This document shows, in pieces, positions 1-5,173 of a DNA stretch of 8,236 nucleotides (position 1 is the stretch's first letter; the number at the start of each line of letters is the position of its first letter). This stretch comes from JBOHHR01 sp050740975 (GTDB lineage Bacteria > Pseudomonadota > Gammaproteobacteria > JBOHHR01). The notes under the pieces were generated by a model. That model worked only from the letters and a program-made list of their open reading frames with translations. It was not told the origin of the DNA and ran no database searches. The translations under genes were made by a program, and so were the position numbers. The stretch is from the NCBI GenBank assembly GCA_050740975.1, contig JBOIEE010000159.1, positions 1 through 8,236 on the forward strand, read 5' to 3'.

Positions 1-540
1 CCCGGATCTTGGCATCCCGTCCTTCCAGGGCCAGCGTATGAGTCAGTGCTTCGATCGCCGCTTTGGCGCAGTTGTACGCCACCATGTTGGCTTGCGGTCG
101 CGCGGCGCGCGAGAAATTGATGATGCATCCGCCGCCGCTCTCCCGCAGGTGCGGAAACACCGCGCGCGAAAGAAGAAACGCGCTCAAAAGATTGTTGTTG
201 AGTTCGCTGCGCCAGTCCTCGAGGCTGTGATCGACCGCAGCCTTGTACCGCGTCAGGCCGCCCGCGAGATTCATCAAGAGACTTTCCATAGTGTGCGAGC
301 ATGCGCTTGACAAGCTCCTCGACCTTGCCCTCGGCAGTGAGGTCAGCTGCTAGGGCGAGCACCTTCGCGCCCACTGCTTCAAGCTCTTTGGCGCGCGTCT
401 CGACGTTTTTCTGGGAGCGTGCAACGATCCCCAAGGCAGCGCCCTCTTGGGCGAATATTTGCGCCACCGTTTGCCCAATCTGACCGTCACCGCTCACCCC
501 GCTGATCAAGGCGATTTTTCCGTCCAATAATCCGCTCATG
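1..540 (-). pseudogene. Short-chain dehydrogenase/reductase, frameshifted and cut by the left window edge
   Basis: The reading frame starts at ATG 540-538, with a GGAGGG ribosome site at 552-547, six bases upstream. It begins MSGLLDGKIALISGVSG and has a Rossmann-type glycine-rich turn (SGVSGDGQIG), then a nucleotide-binding region ending in LAADLT. After HYGK (about 282) the homology moves to another frame, which continues SLLMNLAGGL, NNNLLSAFLLSRAVFPHL, INFSRAARPQ and the active-site motif YNCAK. The catalytic Tyr and Lys of the SDR family are therefore present, but out of frame with the start. A small indel at about 280-286 explains this. Both frames stay open to base 1, so the C-terminus lies outside the window. 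SDR enzymes are NAD(P)-dependent oxidoreductases; the substrate cannot be told. A sequencing error at one site would restore an intact gene. Confidence 0.8.
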
Positions 541-578
541 GGTGTACCCTCCAACAACTGGAGCTGGTGAAAGACTTC

Positions 579-584
579 AGTATA
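579..584 (-). promoter_or_regulatory. Possible -10 box for the dehydrogenase gene
   Basis: The minus strand reads TATACT here, five of six matches to the sigma-70 -10 consensus, about 40 bases upstream of the ATG at 540. No convincing -35 hexamer lies at the right distance; the best is TTCACC at 605-600, with a short 15-base spacer. The call rests on position plus a single hexamer and is weak. Confidence 0.2.
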
Positions 585-750
585 CGCTTATTGTTGTCCG
601 GTGAATGGCCGGATCCCTGGTGCCGCCTTGTATCATGCTCGGATTTGGCCTCAGGGAAAACGCGGAAAGATACGTTTCCAGGCCACGCATGCGACCTGGC
701 CTCAAGTAGTTCTTCACGAACATTTCCAAGGTCCTCCCATAAGCCCCGGC

Positions 751-1282
751 CGCAGCAAGCGCGTTTGGCCAGTGTGCAGCGCGAGGCACAAGCGGTTACC
801 GAGGAGGTTTTGTAAGAAGCCTGGCGCCGCGATCCCGAACGGCAACGGCCTTGGGTGATGCTCCTCGACGGCCAGCCCGAGCAGGTCGATTCGCTCGATC
901 AGATCAAGACCTGCATTACCATCATGGCGTCGCGGTGACTCTTATTCTCGATTTCATCCACGTCCTCGAATGTCTTTGCAGCGCGGCTTTCTGGTTCTAT
1001 GCCAAGGGTAGTGAAGAGGCGAGGCTTGGGCGTTGAAACGTGGGCTGCGGATCTTGGTTCAACGATGTCGCGTCCGGTGCGTAGAGCCGCCACCTTGGTG
1101 ACTCCCTCGTAGCGCGCGAGGGTGTGGATGATTGCGCGCTGACTATCTCCTCAAATACCGCCACATGCTCCGCTACGACCAGGATTGTACCCGCGGGCTG
1201 CCCATCGCCACCGGCGTCATCGAAGGCGCCTGTCGTCACCTCATTAAAGACCGGATGGACCTCACCGGCGCGCGCTGGGGAG
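751..1282 (+). pseudogene. Decayed ISKra4-family transposase remnant
   Basis: Fragments in all three plus frames line up in order with an ISKra4-type DDE transposase. They are SKRVW (754-768); SVQREAQAVTEEVL (771-812); an in-frame TAA at 813-815; EAWRRDPERQRPWVMLLDGQ (816-875); HHGVAVTLILDFIHVLE (about 920-970) followed by FWFYAKG; and DYLLKYRHMLRYDQ, LPIATGVIEGACRH and LIKDRMDLTGARWG (about 1138-1282). The three acidic catalytic residues are presumably the Asp of LLDGQ, the Asp of LDFIHV and the Glu of VIEGACRH, and all are still visible. The lesions I can place are a one-base loss after 768, the stop at 813, a frame change near 917, further damage between 1036 and 1138, and loss of the C-terminus after GARWG. 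The N-terminal part and both inverted repeats are not recognisable. The element cannot make an active transposase. Confidence 0.85.
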
Positions 1283-1408
1283 CCGCACTCAAATTCATTT
1301 CAATTTCAATAATCGCCAATACTCGGGCCCTTGTGATCTGAAGATTCTATTCATTCATCCATTCGCGATCGTGCTTTCCGTCTGTGCAACACTGGGTGCT
1401 CTTAATGT

Positions 1409-1832
1409 TTAGATCCCGCCCTCTGTGCGAAGCCTCCGGACAGCCCCCACGATATACGCGCAACCGGTGATCAAGGACACGAGGGAGTGGAAGAGGACGC
1501 GAAACGGAAGCGATGCCGGATCTGGATCGCCTGCTCGATGGCACTCAGCCCACGGAACGCATACATACCGCCGATTGCGAGTAAGGCGACGATCAGCCGG
1601 GGGATGATGCCCGCCCCCGAGAGCCCATAGATTCCAAAAAGCGTATGCACAGCAGCCAGCGAAAGCGTCATCACGGCGGGGGCTGCAAAGCGCCCGCCGC
1701 AAGCCGGGCGAGTCTCGCGCCGCCAAAAAAGCTACGCCGCAGGACCAATGAAAACAATGATCACATGCAGAATGGCCACCACAAAACTGACGGAGGCTGC
1801 CAGGAGGAGCCAGGCAGGGCATCTACTTTCAT
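1409..1832 (-). pseudogene. Small multi-pass membrane protein, multiply frameshifted
   Basis: A probable original start is ATG 1832-1830, behind GGAGAAGGG at 1843-1835. Its frame is soon lost. The recognisable protein then continues in other frames: WLLLAASVSFVVAILHVIIV and FIGPAA (to about 1735), FFGGARLARLAAGAL (about 1729-1685), VMTLSLAAVHTLFGIYGLSG and AGIIPRL, then IVALLAIGGMYAFRGL (about 1674-1540), and finally PFRVLFHSLVSLITG and CAYIVGAVRRLRTEGGI ending at TAA 1411-1409. This gives four hydrophobic segments in about 140 residues. It resembles a family of short four-helix membrane proteins of unknown function that I recognise by pattern (GPAAYRxFGAGE, LSGAGxxPRL) but cannot name. At least three frame changes are needed, so it is very probably dead. 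It is unrelated to the transposase remnant beside it. Confidence 0.65.
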
Positions 1833-2014
1833 GACCCTTCTCCAAAGGAAACAATGTATCCCCCCGGCTGCGATTCAGCGGGTAAGCATACCACTGGACG
1901 AGTCGCACCGTTTCTAGTTCAACAAGGGCACCGACCCGATCGTACAACTCTGTGAGATAAGGTGTACCCCAGAAACGTTTAATGTCTCAGTGTCGGTTTT
2001 GACCCATCGGCGGA

Positions 2015-2042
2015 TGGTCGCCTAGCGGTCGATAAACGACCA
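2015..2042. repeat. Short inverted repeat in the spacer between two pseudogenes
   Basis: TGGTCG (2015-2020) and GGTCG (2027-2031) can each pair with CGACC(A) at 2037-2042, the nearer pairing leaving a five-base ATAAA loop. The surrounding spacer (1833-2095) has no convincing gene. It also carries TGTCGGTTTTGACCC at 1991-2005, which is reminiscent of insertion-sequence ends, but no partner end was found. The function is unknown. Confidence 0.25.
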
Positions 2043-2095
2043 CTCGAATTGGAAAGTCCTTTAAGGTCGGGACGCGCTCAAGTTTGCCCCTGCCC

Positions 2096-2361
2096 TTAGA
2101 GCAAGGCCGGCAGATCACGCGCCCCGTGCAGCACTCGCACAATTAGGACGTCGGCACCGCTGGATTGAAAGAGGATGAGATACCGTCCATGAGAGCAAGA
2201 CCGGATGCGTTCTCCAAGATCTGGCCGCAATTTAGCCGAGCGGCGAGGATGAGATTTTGGCGCAATGCTCACGGATCTCTCGCACAAATGAAACCGCGCG
2301 TGATGGATTGTCGATCGCAATGTGGTCGCCGATTTCCTCAAGATCCTGCTCGGCCTGGCAT
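2096..2361 (-). pseudogene. parE: ParE/RelE-family toxin, frameshifted
   Basis: The body of a ParE-type toxin is clear but split over frames. QAEQDLEEIGDHIAIDNPSR and AVSFVREIREHCAKISSSPL lie in one frame (about 2355-2238), which ends at a TAA near 2235-2233. RPDLGERIRSCSHGRYLILF and VLIVRVLHGARDLPALL lie in another frame, ending at 2096. The C-terminal pattern GRYLILF...VLIVRVLHGARD is the family hallmark. An indel near 2230-2236 separates the halves. An ATG (2361-2359) overlaps the ParD stop codon but is out of frame with QAEQDLEE, and the usual first beta strand is missing, so a second lesion probably removed the N-terminus. Intact ParE proteins of about 95-100 residues poison DNA gyrase; this copy should be inactive unless the frameshifts are sequencing errors. 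Confidence 0.8.
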
Positions 2362-2630
2362 TACTTACTGTGTCGCGACTTTGCCATGTCGGCGTACTTG
2401 CGCTCAAGCCGACCGAGCACTGCCTCTGCAGGTTTCCCTTTGCCGCTGGCAAGCCCCTTTTTGACTTCGGTGCGGAGTGCCTCTAGGGTGGCCTCACGCC
2501 GCTGTTGCTCTTCTTCGAGCAAGCGGAGGGCGTCCCGAACGACTTCGCTCGCACTGGCGTACCGCCCCCCTTCAACTTGTTGTTTTATGAATTGTTCGAA
2601 ATGCTCACCTACAGCGTAACTGGAAGGCAT
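2361..2630 (-). CDS. parD: ParD-family type II antitoxin
   Basis: This is an 89-residue protein starting MPSSYAVGEHFEQFIKQQ. The N-terminal half (residues 4-40, including GRYASASEVVRDALRLLEE) is a ribbon-helix-helix DNA-binding domain typical of ParD/CopG antitoxins. The second half (ALRTEVKKGLASGKGKPAE, then RLERKYADMAK) matches the ParD tail that wraps the toxin. The frame is open further upstream to 2744, but family length and the conserved MP.SYAVG start favour 2630. GAGG at 2644-2641 lies ten bases upstream of that ATG. The antitoxin should neutralise ParE and, with it, repress its own promoter. Its stop codon overlaps an ATG of the toxin gene, the usual coupled layout. The gene is intact while its partner is broken, so it may survive as an orphan antitoxin or be early in decay. 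Confidence 0.85.
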   Translation of the reverse strand: MPSSYAVGEHFEQFIKQQVEGGRYASASEVVRDALRLLEEEQQRREATLEALRTEVKKGLASGKGKPAEAVLGRLERKYADMAKSRHSK

Positions 2631-2670
2631 GGCTAGACTACCTCGGAGATTTAGTTTTTGATTATCCATT

Positions 2671-2697
2671 ATTATCAATCTTTGATACTCCTGACAA
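2671..2697 (-). promoter_or_regulatory. Candidate promoter of the parD-parE operon
   Basis: The minus strand reads TTGTCA (2697-2692), then 15 bases, then GATAAT (2676-2671). Each hexamer matches five of six sigma-70 positions, but the spacer is short. A 17-base spacer would instead give TAATAA as the -10. The stretch 2660-2680 is an AT-rich, imperfect palindrome (GATTATCC...TATCAATC), a plausible operator for the ribbon-helix-helix antitoxin. The promoter is 40-65 bases upstream of the chosen parD start. Confidence 0.4.
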
Positions 2698-2851
2698 GGG
2701 GCATTGCAGTCCCTGTGTACTGGTACTCGTTTTGCCTCCAGCATCGCCCCAACGATTCAGGGTTAGTTGCTTGACGGCATGGCAGACTGGGCGTGAGGTA
2801 ACCAGGCGAGGACACATAACTAATTATTTTTTCAAGACTTTGGGTGCTCTC

Positions 2852-2878
2852 GAGCGGAGCACATCCAATGCTCCGTTC
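2852..2878 (+). repeat. Nine-base-pair hairpin in the spacer
   Basis: GAGCGGAGC (2852-2860) and GCTCCGTTC (2870-2878) can pair over nine positions on the plus-strand RNA, with one G-U wobble, around the nine-base loop ACATCCAAT. No gene is seen just upstream on the plus strand, and only a broken T tract follows (GTTTC), so it is a poor terminator. It could be part of a small RNA or chance. Confidence 0.35.
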
Positions 2879-3007
2879 GTTTCGGCATCAATACCCAAAT
2901 TAATCAATGAAATATCCAGATGACGCACGTGTTCCTTCCCTTACAACCGCAGCATTTTTTTTGAAAGGCCGTGCGCAAAATAAAGTCAATTGCGTCAAAG
3001 AATTAAA

Positions 3008-3034
3008 GGGGAGGAAATAGGTTTCCGGGGCCCC
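3008..3034. repeat. Nested GC-rich inverted repeats downstream of tRNA-Met
   Basis: GGAAA-TAGG-TTTCC (3013-3026) is a compact five-pair hairpin. It is followed at once by GGGGCCCC (3027-3034), a perfect palindrome, and GGGG at 3008-3011 can pair with the final CCCC to enclose the inner hairpin. It lies about 50-75 bases past the tRNA 3' end on the minus strand and may be a back-up transcription stop, but no strong T tract follows. Confidence 0.3.
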
Positions 3035-3055
3035 GCTTATGATAAGAAAGCAGAC

Positions 3056-3090
3056 AAAAAAACAAAGCCAACCCATTGATTTTGGTGGCT
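3056..3090 (-). terminator. Rho-independent terminator sharing the tRNA-Met 3' end
   Basis: On the minus strand AGCCACC (3090-3084), the last bases of the tRNA, can pair with GGTTGGCT (3073-3066), leaving one bulged base and the ten-base loop AAAATCAATG. TTTGTTTTTTT (3066-3056) follows directly. Stem plus T tract is the standard intrinsic terminator form. The upstream arm is tRNA acceptor-stem sequence, so the terminator hairpin and the folded tRNA are mutually exclusive structures. Confidence 0.5.
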
Positions 3091-3159
3091 ATGGGTGGGC
3101 TCGAACCACCGACCTCAGCATTATGAGTGCCGCGCTCTAACCGACTGAGCTACATAGCC
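3083..3159 (-). tRNA. tRNA-Met (anticodon CAU), elongator type
   Basis: The minus strand reads GGCTATG TA GCTC AGTCGGTTA GAGC, an anticodon arm with loop CTCATAA, a five-base variable region, GGTGG TTCGAGC CCACC, and CATAGCC ACCA. The acceptor stem GGCTATG/CATAGCC pairs perfectly (3159-3153 with 3093-3087). The D, anticodon and T arms all form, and the length is 77 bases. The anticodon CAU in a frame close to the E. coli metT/metU sequence, together with a paired first base, indicates elongator methionine rather than initiator or an Ile2 tRNA; the Ile2 alternative cannot be fully excluded by eye. The CCA end is encoded. The gene starts 22 bases after the crp stop on the same strand, so it may be co-transcribed with crp. 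Confidence 0.95.
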
Positions 3160-3181
3160 AGAGTTGTGCTTGGAACAGGAG

Positions 3182-3865
3182 CTAGGCTGTTTCCCACGCC
3201 ACCGGCGGCCGAGACTGCGGCCAATTGCGCACACCGAAGATCACGACGGTCTTTCCCCTAGCCGAGATCAAATGCTGTGCTTCGAGGGATTTCATCACAC
3301 GGCCCACCATCTCTCGGCTGCAGCCGACGATGCGTCCCAACTCTTGGCGCGTAACCCGGATCTGCATGCCGTCCGGATGGGTCATCGCGTCGGGTTCCCT
3401 GCATAGGTCGAGCAAGGCCCGCGCTACGCGGCCGGAAACATCCAGAAACGCAAGGTCGCTCACCTTGCGGCTGGTTCGGCGCAATCGAGTCGCAAGCTGC
3501 CCTGCGATGATAAATATAAGATCGGGAAAGATTGAGGACAAGGACTTGAGCTTATTGTAGCCTATTTGCGCGATCTCGGTTTCAAGCCGCGCCCTCACCA
3601 GGGCTGAGCGGTTAACCTGTTCTTCGAAAAGCCCAATTTCTCCAAAGAATTCGCCCGCGTTCAGGTAAGCCAATACAATTTCGTTACCCTTCTTGTCTTC
3701 CAACAAGACAGACACCGAGCCGCGCACGATATAGTACAAGTCTTCGGAAGGATCGCCCTGGTGGACGATCACACTCTTCGCTGGATACTTGCGGATCCGG
3801 CAGTGCCCTAGGAAACGCTCGGTAACAGCCCTTTTATCGATCTTGCTTTGGGTTAAGGCGTTCAA
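3182..3865 (-). CDS. crp: cAMP receptor protein, Crp/Vfr type
   Basis: This is a 227-residue global transcription regulator that binds cAMP and then DNA. Residues 20-120 form the cyclic-nucleotide-binding barrel. The phosphate-binding cassette is present (GEIGLFEE at 75-82, with R86 and S87), and T131-S132 occur at the position that contacts the adenine in E. coli CRP. Residues 138-213 (LAFLDVSGRVA, DAMTHPDGMQI) lead into the helix-turn-helix TRQELGRIVGCSREMVGRV, where R184, E185 and R189 match the DNA-reading residues of CRP. This domain is closest by eye to Pseudomonas Vfr and E. coli CRP. The only usable start is TTG 3865, since an in-frame TAA lies two codons upstream, and the ribosome site is poor. 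The protein carries about 14 extra residues after the usual VVIFGVR end (NWPQSRPPVAWETA). Confidence 0.92.
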   Translation of the reverse strand: MNALTQSKIDKRAVTERFLGHCRIRKYPAKSVIVHQGDPSEDLYYIVRGSVSVLLEDKKGNEIVLAYLNAGEFFGEIGLFEEQVNRSALVRARLETEIAQIGYNKLKSLSSIFPDLIFIIAGQLATRLRRTSRKVSDLAFLDVSGRVARALLDLCREPDAMTHPDGMQIRVTRQELGRIVGCSREMVGRVMKSLEAQHLISARGKTVVIFGVRNWPQSRPPVAWETA

Positions 3866-3897
3866 GAGTTACGCTGCCTGGTTTTATCGTTGCCCCT

Positions 3898-3926
3898 AGT
3901 TTATGCAAGCTCTTGGATATTGTCGA
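3898..3926 (-). promoter_or_regulatory. Candidate crp promoter
   Basis: The minus strand has TCGACA (3926-3921), 17 bases, then TAAACT (3903-3898), matching five and four of six sigma-70 positions. The predicted RNA start is about 25 bases upstream of the TTG start codon. No good TGTGA-N6-TCACA site for Crp autoregulation was found in the 104-base crp/OsmC intergenic region. Confidence 0.35.
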
Positions 3927-3969
3927 ACTATGTTACCCTTTCGCAACTAACGAGCTGATCTGATCGAAG

Positions 3970-4389
3970 ATGAAATCGCGCGTGCGTTGGGTAGGGGACG
4001 CTTTGTTTTTAGGCGAATCCGAAAGTGGCCATACGGTTGTCATGGACGGGCCTGCGGAAGCGGGCGGTCGAAATGTCGGGATCCGCCCCATGGAGATGCT
4101 GCTTTTGGGCATGGGCGGATGCACGGCGTTTGATGTGGTCTCCATACTGCGCAAGGCCAAGCAACAGGTGACCGCCTGCGAAGTTGAGCTAAGCGCGGAA
4201 CGCGCTGAGGAATTTCCCAAAGTGTTTAGCCATATCCACGTGCGCTTCGTCCTTAGCGGACGATCGTTAAAATCGACTCAAGTCGAGCGGGCGATTGCCC
4301 TGTCGGCGGAGAAGTATTGTTCCGCTTCCATCATGTTGGGCAAGAGCGCTCATATCACGCACGACTTCGAGCTCCGCGAGGCGGACTGA
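3970..4389 (+). CDS. OsmC/Ohr-superfamily protein, YhfA-like
   Basis: This 139-residue protein has the OsmC fold signature. The N-terminal strands are MKSRVRWVGDALFLGE and GHTVVMDGP, followed by RPMEMLLLGMGGCTAFDVVS with the first conserved Cys at 51, and the second Cys at 117 in EKYCSASIMLGKSAHITHDF. In OsmC/Ohr enzymes this Cys pair reduces organic or fatty-acid hydroperoxides; for the YhfA branch the substrate is not established, so peroxidase activity is inferred. The spacing GMGGCTAFDVV is characteristic of the YhfA branch. It is divergent from crp, 104 bases away, as yhfA is in E. coli, which supports vertical inheritance of this pair. The ATG at 3970 follows a weak ribosome site. Its last 35 bases overlap the end of the convergent ABC ATPase gene. 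Confidence 0.88.
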   Translation: MKSRVRWVGDALFLGESESGHTVVMDGPAEAGGRNVGIRPMEMLLLGMGGCTAFDVVSILRKAKQQVTACEVELSAERAEEFPKVFSHIHVRFVLSGRSLKSTQVERAIALSAEKYCSASIMLGKSAHITHDFELREAD

Positions 4390-5125
4390 GAACGGCATTG
4401 CCAAGTTCCTCGTCGTGCACGCAGCGCAGGTAGGCCTCCTCGAGTGTGGGCCCGTGGTACTGCGCCAAGAACTCTTGAGGACTGCCGGCGTAGCACACCC
4501 GGCCTTGGTGCAATACCGCCACGCGATCACAGAGTTGCTCCACATCGGCGAGCAGGTGGGTGCTGAAAAACAAGCTAAGTCCTTTACCTTTTAGCCCCAG
4601 CAGGTAGCGTTTGAACATAGCCCTCGCCTTGGGGTCCAGGCCGGTCATGGGCTCATCCAGAACAAATAGCTCGCGCTCGCTAAGCATACAAGCCGCAAGC
4701 CCGAGCTTCTGCGCCGTGCCCTTGGAAAGCTCCCGCACCGGTTTAGCCAGCGATTCCAGATCCAGATTTAACTGAGCGACGAACTCTTCCACTTGCTGTG
4801 CGCGGAGGCGCTTGCCGTACAAGCGCCCCATGTAGCGCAAGAACTCCCACCCGGTGGCGAAGCTAGGGGGAATAAATCGCTCAGGCAAGAACGCCAAGCG
4901 TGCCCGGGCCTCCGTTTGCCGGTGATCGATGCCGAAGATCTGGATGGTGCCACCATCGATGGCGCAGAAATCCAGTAACGCCTTTATTAGCGTGGTCTTG
5001 CCCGCGCCATTGATGCCGACCAGTGCGATGAATTCTTGAGGTTCAACGACGAGGTCTACGCCGTTTAGTACGTCGTGGCGGCCATAGCGTTTGGCGACCC
5101 GATCAAGCTGCAAGGAAGCGGGCAT
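4355..5125 (-). CDS. ABC transporter ATP-binding protein (ABC-2/NosF-like exporter class)
   Basis: A 256-residue stand-alone nucleotide-binding subunit. All motifs are present in order: Walker A GINGAGKTT (37-45), an LPE segment at the Q-loop position (80-82, Glu in place of Gln), signature LSKGT (133-137), Walker B LFVLDEP with catalytic E158, D-loop GLDP (162-165) and switch H190 in FFSTHLL. It resembles ATPases of exporters with ABC-2 permeases (NosF, CcmA/DrrA types). The expected permease is encoded at 6842-7612 on the same strand, two genes upstream, so the two probably form one transporter; the cargo is unknown. The ATG at 5125 has no recognisable ribosome site and lies inside a predicted hairpin stem, with 48 bases separating it from the pilin stop. 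The last codons overlap the OsmC gene in antisense. Confidence 0.9.
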   Translation of the reverse strand: MPASLQLDRVAKRYGRHDVLNGVDLVVEPQEFIALVGINGAGKTTLIKALLDFCAIDGGTIQIFGIDHRQTEARARLAFLPERFIPPSFATGWEFLRYMGRLYGKRLRAQQVEEFVAQLNLDLESLAKPVRELSKGTAQKLGLAACMLSERELFVLDEPMTGLDPKARAMFKRYLLGLKGKGLSLFFSTHLLADVEQLCDRVAVLHQGRVCYAGSPQEFLAQYHGPTLEEAYLRCVHDEELGNAVLSPPRGARSRA

Positions 5126-5146
5126 GCGGATATTAGCGATGCCCGC
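5118..5146 (-). promoter_or_regulatory. Hairpin enclosing the ABC ATPase start codon
   Basis: GCGGGCAT (5146-5139 on the minus strand) and ATGCCCGC (5125-5118) pair perfectly over eight bases around a 13-base loop. The downstream arm contains the ATG of the ATPase gene, so the fold would hide the start codon. No T tract follows, so it is not a classical terminator. It could lower ATPase translation relative to the pilin upstream, protect the pilin mRNA 3' end, or be chance. Confidence 0.45.
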
Positions 5147-5173
5147 CGGCTTACGACAGCCGAGCCCTACTGT

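Larger units (their letters stand above)
2745..3055. other. Gene-free, AT-richer spacer between parD and tRNA-Met
   Basis: No reading frame here has codon use or motifs resembling a protein, including the 63-codon frame on the plus strand at 2732-2923. The stretch is clearly richer in A and T than its neighbours. It holds two hairpin-forming sequences, listed separately (2852-2878 and 3008-3034). There is also a weak CGCAA/TTGCG inverted pair around 2970-2993. I see no copy of the tRNA 3' end that would mark an integration site, and no insertion-sequence end. Confidence 0.5.

Noticed and set aside
577..858. Overlapping open frames on both strands between the dehydrogenase and the transposase fossil
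   Set aside because: No protein-like motif, no ribosome sites, and the frames only touch transposase homology by chance or through its frameshifts.
1991..2005. TGTCGGTTTTGACCC string resembling an insertion-sequence end
   Set aside because: No matching inverted copy and no transposase of a fitting family nearby; recorded only as a resemblance.
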